From Endobugula sp047619205 (lineage in GTDB: Bacteria > Pseudomonadota > Gammaproteobacteria > Pseudomonadales > Cellvibrionaceae), in contig JBLHJR010000046.1 of assembly GCA_047619205.1 (NCBI GenBank), forward strand, positions 1 through 24,256: a stretch of 24,256 nt of DNA, read 5' to 3'. The translations under genes were made by a program, and so were the position numbers. Shown here piece after piece: positions 1-6,731 of the stretch (positions within the stretch are counted from its first letter, which is position 1; every line of letters begins with the position of its first letter). The notes under the pieces were generated by a model that saw only the letters and a list, made by a program, of their open reading frames with translations, was not told the DNA's origin and did not search any database.

Positions 1-259
1 AGCCAATGGTCTGCTGATCAATCACCCGCATAAACCCAGCAGGGCCTCCTCGGTGTTGCAGGTAAGGCCAGCCAGTCTCGCTGACACTAGACATATAAAA
101 GCTATCTCGTTCAGCAATAAACGTTGCCTCTGCATCGCTTAAGCGATCGTTGTAATCTTCGCCTGCTTCCATAGAGGCATAACTACGTCGGCTGCCTTGT
201 TTTTGTTGAACCTGTTGAATGGTATTAGTGAAGGCGATTTCTGCAAATTTATGTCCCAT
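1..259 (-). CDS. Pyridoxamine 5'-phosphate oxidase-like flavoprotein, 5' part
   Basis: The left edge of the window cuts this gene; only the first 86 codons are visible. The start ATG (257-259) follows an AGAGGAAG ribosome site. Residues about 57-80 read SETGWPYLQHRGGPAGF followed by a hydrophobic strand, the typical opening of the FMN-binding split barrel in pyridoxamine-phosphate-oxidase-related proteins. This subfamily is not PdxH; members are usually small flavoproteins of unknown substrate, probably reductases or oxidases. It lies about 100 bp downstream of the alpha/beta hydrolase on the same strand, so it is probably the last visible gene of the set controlled by the TetR-regulated promoter near 1900. 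The family call is fairly secure; substrate and exact role cannot be judged from this fragment. Confidence 0.8.
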   Translation of the reverse strand, partial: MGHKFAEIAFTNTIQQVQQKQGSRRSYASMEAGEDYNDRLSDAEATFIAERDSFYMSSVSETGWPYLQHRGGPAGFMRVIDQQTIG

Positions 260-359
260 TATCCACTTCCTCTGTTGTTAAATATTCAGCTCGATAAGTG
301 CATAAGCCAGTGTAACTAGTCAGCAAAACGCAGGGTAGTTAGTGGCTATTGGTAGCTGT

Positions 360-1352
360 TTATTGTGGGTGATTCTTCAGCATGAAAGCATTGATCAGTT
401 TAGCAATTATAGTTCCATCTTCTTCTAGAGCAAAATGTCCTGTATCTAAAATATGAAAATCTATATTTTTTAGATCACGTTTATAAGGGTGAGCACCTTC
501 TTCAGGAAAAATATAATCTCCTTTACCCCACACTAATAAAGTGGGTGGCTGATGGGTTCTAAAATATTTTTGCCACTCTGCGTAAAGCTTAGGGTTGCTA
601 CCGTAAGAATAAAATAATTCTAATTGAATCGCTTTATTGCCTGGTCGGTCTAGCTTTGCTTGATCCACAACCCAATTGTCAGGGCTGATAGTGGCTGGAT
701 TTCTAGTGCCATTAGTGTACTGCCATTGAGTTGCGCCAACATGCAGTAATGCTTCCTTGAGAACTTTAGCATTTGCAGCGCTTTTATCTTTCCAATACGC
801 TTTAATAGGTTGCCAAAAATCTCGGAGCCCTTCATCGTAGGCATTGCCATTTTGTATGATCAAGCCCTGTATGCGTTCGGGGTGTTTAGCGGCAATGCGA
901 AAGCCGATGGGAGCACCGTAGTCCATGACGTATAGCGTATATTCATCGACACCTACTTGTGAGAGAAATTTATCAGTAATCTTGGCTAAATTGTCAAAAC
1001 TGTATTCAAATGCATCCAGCGCAGGCATAGAGCTGTTGCCAAACCCAGGGTAATCGGGAGCAATAACATGATATTTTTGCGACAGCATCGGAATCAAATT
1101 TCGGTACATATGCGATGAAGTCGGGAAGCCGTGTAATAACACCAGTGTAGGTGCAGCCTTTGGCCCAGCTTCACGATAAAAAAGAGTTAAGCCCTCAACT
1201 TCGATGGTTTTATGTAGTGTTTGTGGTGCCGATGCTTGTGCATAATTTAGCAATAACATCATTAAAAAGGCGATTCCAAGTAGAGTGATTATAGGTTTGA
1301 AAACGGTTTTAGGTACTGCGTGATATCTTGAATTACAACTTGTGCATGACAT
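360..1352 (-). CDS. Exported alpha/beta hydrolase with Asp nucleophile (epoxide hydrolase/dehalogenase-like)
   Basis: A 330-aa alpha/beta-hydrolase. Residues about 17-42 form a positively charged then hydrophobic segment ending in AQASA, which looks like a signal peptide cleaved after Ala42, so the mature enzyme is probably periplasmic. The oxyanion motif HGFP is at 74-77. The nucleophile elbow is VMDYGAPIG with Asp144, the acid is Asp279 in GKGD, and the base is His306 in GHFALE. An aspartate rather than serine nucleophile places it with epoxide hydrolases and haloalkane dehalogenases, not esterases; DYGAP favours the epoxide-hydrolase side. The start is supported by AAGGAG about 8 bases upstream. 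It lies between the DUF1348 gene and the flavoprotein gene on the same strand and probably shares their promoter. The substrate is not predictable. Confidence 0.88.
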   Translation of the reverse strand: MSCTSCNSRYHAVPKTVFKPIITLLGIAFLMMLLLNYAQASAPQTLHKTIEVEGLTLFYREAGPKAAPTLVLLHGFPTSSHMYRNLIPMLSQKYHVIAPDYPGFGNSSMPALDAFEYSFDNLAKITDKFLSQVGVDEYTLYVMDYGAPIGFRIAAKHPERIQGLIIQNGNAYDEGLRDFWQPIKAYWKDKSAANAKVLKEALLHVGATQWQYTNGTRNPATISPDNWVVDQAKLDRPGNKAIQLELFYSYGSNPKLYAEWQKYFRTHQPPTLLVWGKGDYIFPEEGAHPYKRDLKNIDFHILDTGHFALEEDGTIIAKLINAFMLKNHPQ

Positions 1353-1420
1353 GATGATTCTCCTTTATAGCCTGTTTATTGAAAATAATAATCCAGTGTT
1401 TGTTGTGTTGATGTGAGGAA

Positions 1421-1831
1421 TTAAAAAAGTATTCGGTCGCTAGCGGTGATGGCTAATTCATTAATGCTGGCATCACGTGTACGCATAAGCCCTTGTTCGT
1501 CAAACGTCCAGTGTTCATTACCAAACGCTCTAAACCACTGGCCGCTATCGTCGTGATACTCATAGTAAAATTGCACAGCGATATGTTCTACTGAGAAACT
1601 AAATAGCTGTTTCTTGAGTTTGTAATCAAATTCTCGCTGCCATTTTCTAGTCAGTAGTTGAATGATTTCTGGCCGGCCCTGTACAAATTCATTGCGATTA
1701 CGCCATTGAGAATTTTCACTGTAAGCCAAGGCAATTTCTTGTGGATCTTGGCTATTCCATAAGTCCTCACCCCGCTGAACCTTTTGTGTAGCAGTGCCTA
1801 AGTTAAATGGGGGGACAAGTTCTGTGTTCAT
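1421..1831 (-). CDS. DUF1348 / NTF2-like (SnoaL fold) protein
   Basis: A 136-aa protein of the DUF1348 family, small cone-shaped NTF2/SnoaL-fold proteins. It opens with PPFNLGTATQKV and carries the family's hallmark segments ENSQWRNRNEF, TRKWQREFDYKLKK and YHDDSGQWFRAFGNEHW. The frame stays open further upstream, but the family begins at about MNTELVPPF. The ATG at 1829-1831 has GAGAG upstream and is placed correctly downstream of the promoter at 1886-1914, so I take it as the start. It is the first gene of the leftward set controlled by the divergent TetR regulator. Family function is unknown; related folds include hydratases, isomerases and binding proteins. Frequent association with TetR regulators suggests a stress or xenobiotic role, which is inference. 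Confidence 0.88.
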   Translation of the reverse strand: MNTELVPPFNLGTATQKVQRGEDLWNSQDPQEIALAYSENSQWRNRNEFVQGRPEIIQLLTRKWQREFDYKLKKQLFSFSVEHIAVQFYYEYHDDSGQWFRAFGNEHWTFDEQGLMRTRDASINELAITASDRILF

Positions 1832-1860
1832 AATGGCTCTCTTTGGTTGACAATCAAGGT

Positions 1861-1874
1861 AAACCGATCTGTTT
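1861..1874. promoter_or_regulatory. Putative TetR operator O2, downstream of the promoter
   Basis: AAACCGATCTGTTT is a second GATC-centred dyad with one mismatched pair. Its centre is exactly 30 bp (about three helical turns) from the centre of O1, so dimers on both sites would sit on the same DNA face. It overlaps the predicted start of transcription of the DUF1348 operon. Confidence 0.55.
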
Positions 1875-1885
1875 CCATCGAGGTA

Positions 1886-1914
1886 AATATATACTGATCG
1901 GTATACCATGTCAA
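1886..1914 (-). promoter_or_regulatory. Sigma70-type promoter of the DUF1348 operon
   Basis: Read on the minus strand there is a perfect -35 box TTGACA (1909-1914), a 17-bp spacer, and the -10 box TATATT (1886-1891). Transcription would start near 1878-1880, about 50 bases before the DUF1348 start codon. The spacer is largely filled by the palindrome at 1890-1905, the classic placement for a repressor operator. Confidence 0.75.
1890..1905. promoter_or_regulatory. Putative TetR operator O1, inside the promoter spacer
   Basis: TATACTGATCGGTATA is a 16-bp dyad centred on GATC with a single mismatched pair. It lies between the -35 and -10 boxes, so a bound repressor would exclude RNA polymerase. 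The AC(C/T)GATC(G/T)GT core is shared with the second palindrome at 1861-1874. Confidence 0.65.
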
Positions 1915-2052
1915 GTGTAAGTACAAATTTGTAAGTACAAATTATTTTGAGGAAACTGGAGGGAATATGGACGTTTGAAAGGATATATGTGTGCAAAAAA
2001 AGAAAATACACGAGGAATGTTTGAAAGTTAAAGACTTTCATGATAAACATGT

Positions 2053-2061
2053 CGGTATACC
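2053..2061. promoter_or_regulatory. Possible operator half-site before tetR
   Basis: CGGTATACC repeats exactly the right part of O1 (1899-1907) and sits 24 bases before the chosen tetR start. It could allow autoregulation. Its position supports the later start codon at 2085, because an operator is more likely to lie in untranslated DNA than inside the gene. Confidence 0.4.
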
Positions 2062-2084
2062 TTAAGCCCTTGAGTGGAACCCTT

Positions 2085-2651
2085 ATGCCCGCATTATCAA
2101 AAAGAGAGCAAATTGTTACCGAAGCACAGAGATTGTTTTATCAATATGGCTTTAATGCTACCGGTGTTGATCGAATTATTACCGAGGCAGGTGTCTCTAA
2201 AAAGACCCTATATAACCATTTCAAATCTAAAGATGAGTTGATTTTAGCGACACTAAGAAAGCGCGATGAGCTATTTAGAAATAATTTAATGCGAGAAACC
2301 GAACGTATAGCGAATACGCCTAGAGAAAGGTTGTTAGCGCTTTTTGATGTGCTCGGAGAGTGGTTCCATGATAAAAACTTCTCTGGCTGTATGTTTATCA
2401 ATGCGGTAGCAGAGTTTTCAGCAGCGGATAACCCTTGTCATATTGCCTGTGCAGAACATAAGCGCTTAGTAGGTGAGTATATTCGGGGCTTGGCCGTTGC
2501 GGCAGAGGTGCAAGAGGCGGATGAACTAGCGAAAAAATTTACTCTTTTGATCGAGGGCGCTATTGTTGAAGCGCATGTTTGTGGTGATAAGGAGGCGGCA
2601 GTTAGAGCGAAACAAATGGCAAATATATTTCTCGAGCTGGCATTAAAATAA
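2085..2651 (+). CDS. TetR/AcrR-family transcriptional repressor
   Basis: A 188-aa regulator. The N-terminal TetR helix-turn-helix is complete: REQIVTEAQRLFYQYGF leads into ATGVDRIITEAGVSKKTLY and NHFKSKDELI (residues about 6-53). The C-terminal half is helical and ligand-binding, with Cys residues in FSGCMF, NPCHIAC and AHVCGD that might sense electrophiles; that is speculation. The frame is open from 2040, but the TetR fold begins just after MPALSK, so I chose ATG 2085. It is divergent from the DUF1348 operon, and two GATC-centred palindromes in that promoter are its probable operators. General resemblance to the NemR/AcrR type is an impression only. The inducing ligand is unknown. Confidence 0.88.
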   Translation: MPALSKREQIVTEAQRLFYQYGFNATGVDRIITEAGVSKKTLYNHFKSKDELILATLRKRDELFRNNLMRETERIANTPRERLLALFDVLGEWFHDKNFSGCMFINAVAEFSAADNPCHIACAEHKRLVGEYIRGLAVAAEVQEADELAKKFTLLIEGAIVEAHVCGDKEAAVRAKQMANIFLELALK

Positions 2652-2775
2652 AGTTATTCACTTTTTATACATAAAAATGTCTTTGAGCAATATGCTATGA
2701 TCTACGGATTATCTAAAATAATAAATGTGTTTATTAGTGACTAAAAATAGTTTGAATTTTTTCTTCGGAGATATA

Positions 2776-3372
2776 ATGGAATTCGCAAAAATAATACTAG
2801 AGTATATTAAGATCTTAATGTGGCCAGCTATTTTAGTGATAATCGTATTTACGTATGAAGAGACCATATTGGATTTGATAAAAAATAGAGAAATTGATGC
2901 ATTTGGTTTAAAGATTGGCCCGCGAATTGAAGATATTTCGAAAAATTATGTAACCGCAGTTGATGATATTGTAGCGGGTATAGATGATACCGAGGACAAT
3001 AGAACTTTATTAATTAAACTGGATAGTCTCAGAAAAAATGTCACCAAAGAGTTATCTCTAGTACAAGAACAAACGGCACCTACATTAATAGAAGGCCGTG
3101 TAGTATCGAAGTTGGTCAGTGTGGCTAAGCATGAGAGATTAGGCTTTGAGGCGATTTTGGGTCAAGATGTTGATTCTGCGATTCAGCAGTTTGGTTTGGC
3201 GAGTACAACTTGGCCTGATTACCATAATGTGTCTGAGATAGAGAAACAATTAATAAAGGCGAAGGCGACATTGAATACTAACGAGAATTGGAGCAAGTTT
3301 AATAAGCTAGTATTGCAAAAGTATTCTTGGGGAATGCCAGCAGATCTGCGGAGTAAGTTTAAAGCTAATTAG
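2776..3372 (+). CDS. Membrane-anchored protein of unknown function
   Basis: A 198-aa protein I do not recognise. ATG 2776 has a CGGAG ribosome site 6-8 bases upstream, better supported than the earlier in-frame start at 2725. Residues about 8-26 form one hydrophobic segment (IKILMWPAILVIIVFTY), followed by a charged soluble domain rich in Asp, Glu and Lys with predicted helices (SLRKNVTKELSLVQEQ). The likely topology is a single N-terminal anchor with a cytoplasmic C-terminal domain. It ends 16 bases before the convergent bluB stop codon. The DNA is AT-rich relative to its neighbours, which may mean acquisition. No catalytic motif is visible. Confidence 0.6.
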   Translation: MEFAKIILEYIKILMWPAILVIIVFTYEETILDLIKNREIDAFGLKIGPRIEDISKNYVTAVDDIVAGIDDTEDNRTLLIKLDSLRKNVTKELSLVQEQTAPTLIEGRVVSKLVSVAKHERLGFEAILGQDVDSAIQQFGLASTTWPDYHNVSEIEKQLIKAKATLNTNENWSKFNKLVLQKYSWGMPADLRSKFKAN

Positions 3373-3388
3373 TTATCGATGGTGAAGA

Positions 3389-4036
3389 TTAGTCTCGCCA
3401 AACATCGGTAGAGATCATTTCTTCTAAGGGTTTTTGTTGTGCCCATTTTTCCAACACCAACATCGGCTTGGCATAAAATTCATCGACTTGGCCAAAGCAT
3501 AAAATCGCTATTGGCTTACTGTCATCGGGCATAGAAAATAAGGCTTTAATGGCTTCGGGATCAAATAAAGAAACCCAGCCCATGCCAATACCCTCGGCTC
3601 TAGCGGCTAGCCACATATTTTGAATGGCACAGGCGAGAGAGGCGAGATCCATTTCTGGCAGCGTCCTGCGGCCAAACACATGTTGTTCGCGTTTGTCAGG
3701 TAGTGCCGCAATGACTAATTCAGCACATTGCATAATGCCTTCAACTTTTAAATGTAAAAACTCGTCTTTCCGGTCGCCTAACGCTGCTGCCGTTTGTTGG
3801 CGTTCATCGTCAACAATTGTATGGACTTGTAAACGCAGTGCGGGATCACTAACACGAATAAATCGCCACGGTTGCATTAATCCGACGCTAGGTGCCATAT
3901 GTGCAGTGGAGAGTATTTTTTGAAATATTTCCTCATCAATGGCTAGGCCATTAAAATGCCTAATATCCCGTCGTTCGGCAATGGTTTTATAAACCGCGGC
4001 TTTTTCATCTTCGGAATAGCTGTGTGTGGATTTCAT
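3389..4036 (-). CDS. bluB: 5,6-dimethylbenzimidazole synthase BluB
   Basis: A 215-aa flavin-destroying enzyme of the nitroreductase fold. It converts reduced FMN and O2 into 5,6-dimethylbenzimidazole, the lower ligand of vitamin B12, in the cytoplasm. Recognised from RRDIRHF near residue 22, APSVGLMQPWRFI (about 48-60), VFGRRTLPEMDLAS, and GIGMGWVSLFDPEAI, which separate BluB from ordinary nitroreductases. Length is normal. No other cobalamin gene is adjacent, so it may supply the lower ligand for salvage or for a pathway encoded elsewhere. The leader contains a 13-bp tandem repeat but no cobalamin riboswitch that I can see. Confidence 0.93.
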   Translation of the reverse strand: MKSTHSYSEDEKAAVYKTIAERRDIRHFNGLAIDEEIFQKILSTAHMAPSVGLMQPWRFIRVSDPALRLQVHTIVDDERQQTAAALGDRKDEFLHLKVEGIMQCAELVIAALPDKREQHVFGRRTLPEMDLASLACAIQNMWLAARAEGIGMGWVSLFDPEAIKALFSMPDDSKPIAILCFGQVDEFYAKPMLVLEKWAQQKPLEEMISTDVWRD

Positions 4037-4050
4037 GATGAGGTATGCCT

Positions 4051-4080
4051 TGTAGTGGCTTTATGTAGTGGCTTTATGTA
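4051..4080. repeat. 13-bp tandem repeat in the bluB leader
   Basis: TGTAGTGGCTTTA occurs twice back to back (4051-4063 and 4064-4076) and the first four bases of a third unit follow. It lies 15 bases upstream of the bluB start codon, so copy number changes would alter the leader length. Confidence 0.8.
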
Positions 4081-4231
4081 ATGCGCGATGCCGATAAACT
4101 ACTCTTTGTACTGTGAAGGAGTTTATCCTTTTTGTTGATTACATTCACATTTTTTTACGTTTATGGCTGTTCCCATGAATAGAGGGCAGTTATATATGGA
4201 GCAATTATACGTATAGCGCAGGTAATGATAA

Positions 4232-4658
4232 AGCGGAGTGACATCCGACCGTGATCAGCTTAAGGCACTAAGCCCCACTATGGAACTATGGCAGAAACGC
4301 TTAAAGATGAAGCCATTTTGAATAGGAAGGCCCATCAAATCATGACAAGAAAGCCTGTCGTGCTAGGAGCCTGTCGGACTTAACCGTTCGTAGCGAGGGA
4401 AAGCAGGAATTGGTCAGTTTTTGCAGTCGATTAAGGTGAATAGCCGCTCTATTTAACGAAATTGACCGTGAAAAATGGCGGGTTCCTGCTTTTCCGCAGT
4501 AGAACAGTGTTAAGTCCGACAGGCTCCTAGAGGCACAAGTGGATACCTATGAGGCGATAGCCCTATTGAATTCACATAGTGTCTCTACTACCCCTATAGT
4601 GGATGCAAGCTTTAAGGTGGAAGGTATTCTGAGCTGGGCCGAAATAGTTTTTCCGTAG
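4232..4658 (+). pseudogene. CBS-domain protein gene, frameshifted and split by a MITE
   Basis: No intact frame exists, but three pieces read as one CBS-pair protein. Frame one (from 4232) gives SGVTSDRDQLKALSP, the end of a first CBS domain. After a one-base loss in the C-run at 4273-4276 the next frame gives HYGTMAETLKDEAILNRK, then HQIMTRKPVVL. At that point a 160-bp element (4367-4526) interrupts. Beyond it the same frame resumes as EAQVDTYEAIALLNSHS, then VSTTPIVDASFKVEGILSW, ending at TAG 4656-4658. Removing the element plus one CTAG copy restores VVLEAQ exactly. Gammaproteobacterial CBS-pair proteins have the same order (SDRDLLKALSP, then QIMTR, then GILSWRDI). The first half is missing or decayed: NDKA just upstream in a third frame hints at more frameshifts. 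Confidence 0.7.
4367..4526. mobile_element. 160-bp MITE-like element with 18-bp terminal inverted repeats
   Basis: Ends are GAGCCTGTCGGACTTAAC and its exact inverse complement, flanked by CTAG on both sides (4363-4366 and 4527-4530). A second inverted pair lies inside (4398-4409 against 4483-4495, one extra base), so the element can fold into a long hairpin. It has no coding capacity. If CTAG is the duplicated target, the target resembles that of IS5-group elements. If only TA is duplicated and the ends start with GG, an IS630/Tc1-type driver fits instead. Reconstruction of the interrupted CBS gene supports a clean insertion in either case. Confidence 0.8.
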
Positions 4659-4675
4659 CAGGTTCTCTATTCTCG

Positions 4676-4697
4676 GACAGGCTCCTAGGAGCCTGTC
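4676..4697. repeat. 22-bp palindrome made of two MITE ends head to head
   Basis: GACAGGCTC, then CTAG, then GAGCCTGTC form a perfect palindrome. Each arm equals the outer 9 bases of the element at 4367-4526, and the CTAG target lies between. It lies 17 bases after the CBS pseudogene stop. It may be a footprint of abutting or excised copies, or a source of the terminal repeats. Confidence 0.65.
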
Positions 4698-4741
4698 GAA
4701 CTTAGGGAGTTGTAGCGTAGTGCTTGATACGCAATAGTGAT

Positions 4742-5494
4742 TTATTCTTTAAATGCCAAATACACAGAATTAGTGGATTCTCCACCAGTGTAAGGGTTCG
4801 GGAAGTGCACCACGTGAGCTTCTGATCGAGCAAATACCGTATCGAGTAAAGCGCTAAACTCAGGGTCGGGGAGATCGTTAGACCAGAGACCGAAGAGGCC
4901 GCCAGAGTAAAGTTTGTCGGAGAGTTGTTGTAGCGCTGCTTCGCAGTAGAAACTACTATTTTCCGGTGCAAGCCAGTGGCTAGGTGAGTGATCAATATCC
5001 AGTAATACCCCGTGGGCAAGGCGTTCTGGTTCGTTGGGATAAAAGCCACTGTCGGTACTGGTCGCCATAGCAAAAAAATCGCCATGGTGTAAGTTACAGC
5101 GAGCATCGTTACTTAAGGTATCCCCTAGTGGTACGAGTCCCCGTTGATGCCAGTCGATCACTGCCGCCATGACGTCAATCACCACCATAGAGCTAACATC
5201 GCTATCCTCTAAGGCGGCAGCAGCGGTATAGCCTAAGCCTAAGCCACCTACGATAATATCTAAACCTTGCTTGCCATCATTGCCACTGTTTTTCAGCGAT
5301 GCTTTTAAAGCGGCAAGCCCTAAAGTCGACAGCTGGATTTCCGCTTCAGGAAACAGGCTGGACATCAAAAATTCGTCACCCAATTTCACTTCATAAATAA
5401 TTTCTCCACCTAAGCGGGGATCTGCTCTACGTCTAAGGCTAATGTCTCCAATAGGAGTGTCTTGGCAATCAATTTCTTCAAACAGGAGAGGCAT
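4742..5494 (-). CDS. Spermidine synthase-like methyltransferase-fold protein
   Basis: A 250-aa Rossmann-fold protein of the spermidine/spermine synthase superfamily. The nucleotide-binding loop is VGGLGLGYTA (residues 82-91), and the acidic end of strand two is MVVIDVM (Asp107), which would bind the ribose of decarboxylated or ordinary SAM. LLDIDHSPSHWL (around 168-180) is the active-site strand, where true spermidine synthases have a catalytic Asp. No speD (SAM decarboxylase) gene is nearby, and the sequence departs from SpeE in the substrate loops. It could be a polyamine aminopropyltransferase or a methyltransferase relative; I do not assign a substrate. The ribosome site upstream of ATG 5494 is weak. 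The gene ends about 45 bp from the MITE-end palindrome. Confidence 0.75.
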   Translation of the reverse strand: MPLLFEEIDCQDTPIGDISLRRRADPRLGGEIIYEVKLGDEFLMSSLFPEAEIQLSTLGLAALKASLKNSGNDGKQGLDIIVGGLGLGYTAAAALEDSDVSSMVVIDVMAAVIDWHQRGLVPLGDTLSNDARCNLHHGDFFAMATSTDSGFYPNEPERLAHGVLLDIDHSPSHWLAPENSSFYCEAALQQLSDKLYSGGLFGLWSNDLPDPEFSALLDTVFARSEAHVVHFPNPYTGGESTNSVYLAFKE

Positions 5495-5536
5495 AATAAA
5501 GAGTCTTTGTTATTAATTGTTAATACTGCCAGGAGA

Positions 5537-5643
5537 CTAGAAAATAATCCCCTTGATGTTAGACACGCTGTGAATGCGTCCCTGTACGCTCGTATCGGCA
5601 TCCATGCCTCAAAAGGTCTAACATCAAGGGTATTATTTTCTAG
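5537..5643. repeat. Hairpin repeat (28-bp inverted arms, CTAG ends)
   Basis: The left arm (5537-5564) and right arm (5616-5643) are inverse complements over 28 bases with one mismatch, starting and ending in CTAG. The 51-base centre contains CTGTGAATGCGTCCCTGTAC and a small nested hairpin GGCAT-CC-ATGCC. It sits between two divergent gene starts, so it probably arrived by insertion and is not a terminator. The centre reminds me of interspersed repeats in some marine gammaproteobacteria; this is memory, not a search. Confidence 0.75.
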
Positions 5644-5841
5644 CTCTAGTTAGTATGTATGAGAATAATAGATAAGTCTGCCCAGAACAACATCGAAGTG
5701 TTTTTGTTTTTAAGGCGTCTCACTTTGGACATCTAACGTCTAACCCGTGCGCAGCACATATCAACATTGAATAAGCTGATCAATATCTATACCATGCATT
5801 TCCATTATATCTTGTTACCCCTCTTGCGGAATGTTGACACT

Positions 5842-6675
5842 ATGCCTAAGCTCGATCAAACCAATCGTTTAACCGTTACTGAAGTTAGCCCTAAAGGCGC
5901 GATGGTGGATGGCTTGGAATACGGAGCGTTAACCTTGCGTGATGCGCCAGCCAATCTGAGTAAGGGCGATATAATTACGGCATTTGTGTATCGTGATGCT
6001 TCCGAGAGAATAACCGCGACTGCAGCGAAGCCATTAATACAAGTAGGGCAGTGTGCATATTTAAAAGTAGTCGAGGAGGGTGAGTTCGGAGCATTTCTAG
6101 ATTGGGGTTTGCCGAAAAATTTGTTGTTGCCCTACGCTGAGCAAGCCTACCCGATACGTGAGGGTGCATCCTATGTGGTATATGCTTATCTGGATAATAG
6201 CGACCGTATGGCCGCCTCTACGCTATTACATCATCACCTAGATGAAGATCATGGCGAACTGAAAGCGGGGGATGCGGTAGATTTGTTAATCGCGGCTAAG
6301 TCGGAACTGGGTTTTAAGGCGGTGATCAATAATAAACAATTAGGTTTGATCTATCACGATGAACTGTCTCAGCCGTTACGCTTTGGTATGCGTATCAAAG
6401 GCTGGGTAAAAGCTATTCGTGAAGATGGAAAAATTGACTTGAGTATCAATAGCCTAGACCAAAAAACTCGTGATCAATTAGAAATGCGTATCTTAAAAGA
6501 GCTGCATCACTCCGATGGCCGCATAGAAATATCGGATAAAAGCTCGCCAGAGATTATTTTTAACGTGTTTAAAGTCAGTAAAAAGAATTTTAAACGCGCC
6601 TTAGGTAGCCTGTATAAACAACGACTCATTACCATTGAGTCAGATCATATAACTTCGGTAAAACAGACCCCCTGA
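5842..6675 (+). CDS. cvfB: CvfB/YitL-family S1 RNA-binding protein
   Basis: A 277-aa protein starting MPKLDQTNRLTVTEVS. It has the CvfB layout: consecutive S1/OB-like barrels, the clearest at EFGAFLDWGLPKNLLLPYAE (about residues 87-106) and GMRIKGWVKAIREDGKIDLS (about 184-203). A winged-helix end follows (IIFNVFKVSKKNFKRALGSL), then KQRLITIE. Staphylococcal CvfB binds RNA and affects virulence-gene expression; in gammaproteobacteria the role is unclear. Earlier in-frame starts exist (TTG 5767, ATG 5794), but they add a hydrophobic stretch foreign to the family, so I prefer 5842. The ribosome site is poor. It is convergent with xthA, with a probable terminator between them. Confidence 0.87.
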   Translation: MPKLDQTNRLTVTEVSPKGAMVDGLEYGALTLRDAPANLSKGDIITAFVYRDASERITATAAKPLIQVGQCAYLKVVEEGEFGAFLDWGLPKNLLLPYAEQAYPIREGASYVVYAYLDNSDRMAASTLLHHHLDEDHGELKAGDAVDLLIAAKSELGFKAVINNKQLGLIYHDELSQPLRFGMRIKGWVKAIREDGKIDLSINSLDQKTRDQLEMRILKELHHSDGRIEISDKSSPEIIFNVFKVSKKNFKRALGSLYKQRLITIESDHITSVKQTP

Positions 6676-6713
6676 AGAGTGAGTTGAACCTGTTTCGGGT
6701 GATCTGTTTTTTT
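6661..6713 (+). terminator. Probable rho-independent terminator after cvfB
   Basis: AAACAGA (6661-6667) pairs with TCTGTTT (6703-6709), extended by CCC/GGG with a three-base bulge. A run of seven T (6707-6713) overlaps and follows the right arm. The left arm lies inside the last codons of the gene. The loop is long, so it is only moderately convincing. Confidence 0.45.
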
Positions 6714-6731
6714 CGTTATCTGTAGTTTTTT

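Noticed and set aside
4037..4090. Possible cobalamin riboswitch before bluB (minus strand shows repeated AAGCCACTA)
   Set aside because: The leader is short and the motif comes from a 13-bp tandem repeat. The conserved B12-box and core helices are not present.
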